This document shows positions 10,861 to 14,297 of a DNA stretch of 14,297 bases, piece by piece. The notes beneath the pieces were generated by a model, which was not told the origin of the DNA, searched no databases, and saw only the letters and a list, made by a program, of their open reading frames with translations. The position numbers and the translations under genes are program-made. The DNA is from Sporothrix humicola (Eukaryota > Ascomycota > Sordariomycetes > Ophiostomatales > Ophiostomataceae): positions 1 through 14,297 of the forward strand of contig WNYE01000187.1 in NCBI GenBank assembly GCA_021396245.1. Reading direction: 5' to 3'. How positions within the stretch are numbered: position 1 is the stretch's first letter; the number at the start of each line of letters is the position of its first letter.

Positions 10861-11630
10861 TTATAAAGCGAGTAACCTAAGCGTAACTTTAAAGTTATAA
10901 TGATACAGTACGTAAACTTTATATAAATTATTCGTAGTGTATATATTTATTAAACGATCGTCGTTTTTTTAATTAACCGTAATAAAATATTCAACGTATT
11001 AAATAAAAAGTAGAAAGTTATACGTACGTTACCCGTCCGTTTAGTTAAACTAATCGTCGTATATATTATTTAAGTTTTTCCGTATAAAAAACTACTCGTT
11101 ATAACCGTAGGTAACTTTATTATATCGGTGATTCATTATAATTACTTTTAGTGTAACTCGTTTAACGTAATATACGAAAAAGACGAAGTAAACGATGTTA
11201 ATAATACTATTAATAACTTTATCGATAACTTTAACGACTTTAGTTTTATTAATAACCTAAGCGATCTTAAACCGTTTAAAGTACTCGTTACGTTACCGGT
11301 GTTTTTTAAACTATATAACGAATAAAAAAACAACGTACGGTAAAACGTTTAATCGCCGGCCAAGTTAACTCGACTATTACAAAGTTACACTAACGCTACG
11401 ACCGGCGTTAAACTCGGTATCGTTAAGTACCGTAACGTAGTTATTACGATCGGCCGCGAAATCCGCGGTATATAACGTATATTATTCAAGTTAAAATCGA
11501 ATTTAAGCGACGATAAAAATAACGTAGACTCGTTAACCGGTAAGTTTAATTTAACGAAACGGTCGATAAATAATACGTATAATTTTTAAATTATACATAA
11601 CACGGCGACCGTTAACGTTAACTATATATA
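10861..11630 (+). other. tyrosine-recombinase-like region inside the helicase frame
   Basis: In frame, an Arg at 10882 is followed three residues on by Lys AAA, which RIP would make from TTT|GAA, giving RxxE as in recombinase box I. A Lys lies near 10984 (NRNK). A KYRNVVITI segment at 11425-11451 recalls box II. A His at 11596 is followed nine residues later by a Tyr at 11623, the spacing of the final His and Tyr in phage-integrase-type enzymes. The Tyr codon TAT could also come from CAT or TGT through RIP, and the box II to His distance (about 55 residues) is long. The homology is inferred, not shown. Confidence 0.4.
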
Positions 11631-11940
11631 AAGTTTAAAGATACCGTTCGGCTTATTACTTTCTTACGTTATAACCTTTGTTAAAGTAAACTATTACTGG
11701 TAAGACTTTTTACTTATTAGTCAACTTAGTTTCTTCGGCTAAGACGATCCGAAATTAAAGGTACTTAACGGTAAGGTTTACGACGAAGAGCGTAACGTTA
11801 TAATATTATAAACTGCTTTAAATTAACTTATTAACAAAAAGGAAATAAATTAAATATTAACTTAAATGTACGACTTTAATGTAACATTTAAAAATAAAGT
11901 ATAATAAAATTTAATAAAGGGTTTATTAGCTTTAAAGTAA

Positions 11941-13080
11941 AGTTAAGTTATAATAACCGTATTATTAACTAAAGTTAACAAAAGTGTTACTTTTAACGTG
12001 TCTGCGGGGTTAACCCGGAGGGGCGTTACAGTTATCGTTGTCCTTTTTATTACTTTAACCCGTTAACTCGTATATAAAACGAACGAGGTAAACTTAGTTT
12101 ACTTTATATACGACGAGGCTTTAACTAATGTTTTTTCTTAGTCAACTAAAATAATCGTAGTTACTACGGACACGTTTATTAACGAAAACTTCGGTTAATA
12201 TTTGTATACGTTAGTCGAACGGTTTAAGCTAAACCGTATTTTTATCGACGAGTATTATACGCTTTTGTACGATACTAGTTATTACCCGGTTATAACCACT
12301 ATAGCCGATATTTTAAAATACGAACGTTCCGTCGTCTTTATAACTACGACTTTACCTTTAACGGTTAAATCTTTTTTCCGCCGACGTATCAACGATATAT
12401 TTATGTTCCCGTTTAAATAAACAACGAGTTAACCGAACATTTAATATAAAGTGTATACTATAACCGACGTAATAAAGTAAGTTAAGTTACTCGTATTTAA
12501 AGTGAAACGGGACGAAAATATTAAGTATAATAATTTAAGGTTTATTTACGTATAAACTATAAACGAAAGTATTATTTTAATAGTTAAGTTTTCTTATACG
12601 ATATATAATAACTATAATACTCCGGACGTATAAATTTTTAAAGTGGTTACGTAGCGGAAAAACGGAGACAAAATAATTACGCCCATAAACTTAACCGACG
12701 AGACTTTTAATAACGGCGGTTAACTTATTACGACGACCGCGTTAAGCGTTAAACTTAACTTATTAAACATTATTACGATTATTTATATAAGGTTACTTTA
12801 TAAGATAATCGACTTTGTATAATAAACGGGCTAAGCCGCGTATTTTATAAATATAGTTGGCCGTTCTTTAGTTATTTAAAATACGAGTAATAAAAGTAAA
12901 CTAGTGAAAGAAAACAACGATAATTTGGCCATTAATAACTAATATATTATAGCGGTATATATTAAAACGACGTCGTACTAACGGGTTATTATTAACGAGT
13001 TTATCGACGGTAAACTTAATAATAACTATTTAATATAACGTTAAAACGTACCAATTTAACTTAAGTGTAATAACTATAAA
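11941..13080 (+). other. RecQ helicase core with zinc-binding region (decayed)
   Basis: Both RecA-like lobes can be followed. The first has Walker A (11968), a GVTVIVV strand (about 12019), DEYY from DECH (12247) and TTTLP from TATLP (12343). The second has the PNI.Y segment (12433), LITTTALSVKLNLLNI (12724-12771) for motif V, and the VQQTGQAA-like motif VI (12817-12840). The CRR and CDxC-like Cys sites (12976, 13066) follow. Most departures from the family consensus are C-to-T or G-to-A; the Walker A glycines need more than one such change. Confidence 0.85.
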
Positions 13081-14006
13081 GTTTTTATATTTATTAATAA
13101 AAATAAAGTTTTAACTTATATAAATATTAACGTAATTATACCACTAAAACCTTAACCGTAGACCAACCGAAAACGGTTTAACAAGCTCTAACGATAACGT
13201 AAAATAAAACGGCGCGAGAAACGACCAAACGTAGTATAAACGTTATAAGTATAATAAACAAAGAAATAAAAAACGGCCGACCGAAATATATTTAAACTAC
13301 CGCCAAAAAACATTACCTCGTTAACCGCGTAAAAGCAAAATCGGGTTAAAAGTGGCTACATAATCGAGATCACCAAAAATTAACTAAAAAAGTATTACAA
13401 TAACGTATTTAAGTATTATATTTACTAAATCTAGTCGTATATAATTAACTAAAACTACGTTAAACGTATAGTCTTTAGTAACGATTATTTTTACATCTTT
13501 AGTTAACGTACTCTTTAATATTAAGTTAAAACGTTATCGAGTAACTTAAAGTTTACGAATTTCTCGTATTACTATACTTATATAACACCGTTAAACTAAT
13601 ACAAAAAGTAAAAATAAGTCCGTTATAACCGTAATAAGATTTACTTCGACATCGTATTGTTTACTATATACGACAACGATAAATAAACGGTTTAAAAAGT
13701 AAAAAATATAAGCTTCTATTACAAAAATTAAAATACTTTTATTAAGTTATTGACTACGAAGATACGGTATTTTAACGAACTTAATTTTAACCTATCACTT
13801 ACGTTTTTATTATTTATAGTTATTTTACAAAATATTTAAAACTTAAAGCTTCGTTAATAAACGGCGTTATGTGTATAAATAAACGAATATAATTAAATAT
13901 ATTATTTTTGTACGGTATACTTATTTTAACGTCTACGAGTGTTATAAAACTTTAAAAGTTAAAATTCGGCTTAATTTATACGTACGTCGAAATAAAAGGA
14001 AATATT

Positions 14007-14205
14007 TTAATACCCGGGGGTATAAAATAAAATGTAAGTTTAGTGTCGGCTTTAACACCCGCGAGCATAAATAAAGTTTATTAGTGTCGTGTTTAATACC
14101 CGCGAACGTTAAAAGGTAACTAATTAAAAGTAATTAAATTTAATACCCGTGTACGTTAAAAAGTGGTTAAGTGGTATTTATTAAATTTATACCCGCGGAC
14201 GTTAT
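14007..14205 (+). repeat. array of five direct GC-rich dyad motif copies
   Basis: Copies start at about 14007, 14051, 14092, 14139 and 14186, spaced 44, 41, 47 and 47 bases, all with CCCG to the left. The best kept is 14092-14113 (core TAATACCCGCGAACGTTAAA). Between cores, further shared words recur: AGTGTCG at 14042 and 14083, and GTGGTTAAG at 14163 and 14209. The array lies after the helicase end and resembles subterminal transposase-binding arrays or iterons in layout. It may mark the 3' end region of the element. Confidence 0.85.
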
Positions 14206-14297
14206 AGTGTGGTTAAGCGCTAATAAATTTAATTTTAATATATATTTTAAATATAATAAGTTAATATTTAAAAACGTTAAATTTTTAAATAAAAAAA
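14206..14297. other. AT-rich right edge
   Basis: Beyond a GTGGTTAAG word at 14209 the sequence is nearly pure A and T. Its reverse complement does not resemble the left edge of the window. No telomeric TTAGGG repeat is present, although RIP would have left that sequence unchanged. Confidence 0.5.

Larger units (their letters stand above)
8791..13860 (+). pseudogene. TLH/OrsD-type zinc-finger, recombinase-like, RecQ helicase, RIP-inactivated (ORF6)
   Basis: An ATP-dependent 3'-5' DNA helicase of the RecQ superfamily, expected in the nucleus, of the kind linked to fungal telomeres. One frame (1 mod 3) holds for about 5 kb with no frameshift; the stops I read are all TAA or TAG. In order: a zinc finger CX2C at 8902-8913, then X13-H at 8953 and a Tyr that was probably His; a conserved pre-helicase region with recombinase-like features (10861-11630); Walker A at 11968-11985 (TKVNKS for TGxGKS); motif II DEYY at 12247-12258, which RIP would make from DECH; motif III TTTLP at 12343-12357 from TATLP; S*PNI at 12427-12441; motifs V and VI at 12721-12850; zinc region CRR-like at 12976 and CDxC-like at 13066-13077; Cys-rich tail at 13561-13610. 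About 1,690 codons, full length for the family. The start (ATA at 8791) and end are approximate. Confidence 0.85.
1..14297 (+). mobile_element. RIP-degraded multi-gene mobile element or subtelomeric repeat (ends not defined)
   Basis: Seen: almost no CpA or TpG, abundant TpA, retained CpG, six long co-oriented decayed frames, and one GC-rich dyad motif repeated between the frames and after the last one. Known: RIP in Pezizomycotina hits repeated DNA and makes C-to-T changes at CpA, so the sequence was multicopy when it was mutated. Known: RecQ-type helicases of the TLH kind lie in fungal subtelomeres. Inferred: the window is one large element or most of one. The first and last 100 bases do not form a terminal inverted repeat that I can see, and no target-site duplication is evident, so the ends may lie outside. 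It could also be several nested elements sharing a repeat. Confidence 0.6.

Noticed and set aside
11148..11333. Open frame on the minus strand
   Set aside because: It is antisense to the helicase frame just before the box II-like segment; composition is only the complement of Asn/Asp-rich codons.
14007..14205. CRISPR-like regularly spaced repeats
   Set aside because: The repeats are short, degenerate dyads with uneven 41-47 bp spacing, in RIP-mutated fungal DNA, with shared words between the cores and no cas gene.
1..14297. Retrotransposon (LTR or non-LTR)
   Set aside because: I found no long terminal repeats and no reverse transcriptase, integrase DDE or RNase H signature in the frames I read through, though RIP could hide short motifs.
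14206..14297. Chromosome end with telomeric repeats
   Set aside because: No TTAGGG/CCCTAA run is present; such repeats have no CpA or TpG and would have survived RIP.

Overview
The window looks like heavily mutated transposable-element DNA from a filamentous ascomycete (Pezizomycotina). CpA and TpG are almost absent, TpA, poly-A and poly-T are very abundant, and CpG is well preserved. This is the footprint of repeat-induced point mutation (RIP), which turns C:G into T:A in CpA context. As expected, stops inside the decayed reading frames are nearly all TAA or TAG (from CAA, CAG, TGG). No gene is intact, and the short open frames that survive are fragments. I recovered genes by reading each frame through its stops and allowing for T<-C and A<-G changes; calls on the five unknown frames are therefore inference.

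Layout, all on the + strand: an AT-rich leader (1-409); a small basic frame (about 410-830); a perfect GC-rich hairpin (860-907); an unknown frame of about 560 codons (922-2601); a spacer with three GC-rich motifs and a second hairpin (2602-2882); an unknown frame with an acidic start (about 2883-4241); an inverted motif pair (4297-4343); an unknown frame with NDDQ repeats and an acidic tail (about 4352-5917); a T-rich spacer with one motif (5918-6220); an unknown frame with a basic glycine-rich patch (about 6221-8401); a plain spacer (8402-8790); a large helicase pseudogene (about 8791-13860); and a 3' array of five GC-rich motifs spaced 41-47 bp (14007-14205).

The only recognisable gene is the helicase. 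Its frame holds for about 5 kb: a CX2C-type zinc finger like that of DUF3505/OrsD-type fungal proteins, a middle region with tyrosine-recombinase-like features, and a RecQ helicase of the telomere-linked (TLH) kind with its zinc-binding region and a Cys-rich tail.

One 22-bp quasi-palindrome recurs in four of the five spaces between frames and as an array after the helicase, but I saw it in none of the frames. Six co-oriented genes plus this shared site suggest one large mobile element or subtelomeric repeat, with the helicase/recombinase-like protein as the likely mobility or end-maintenance factor. I saw no telomeric repeats, long terminal repeats, reverse transcriptase, rRNA or tRNA, and could not define the element's ends.
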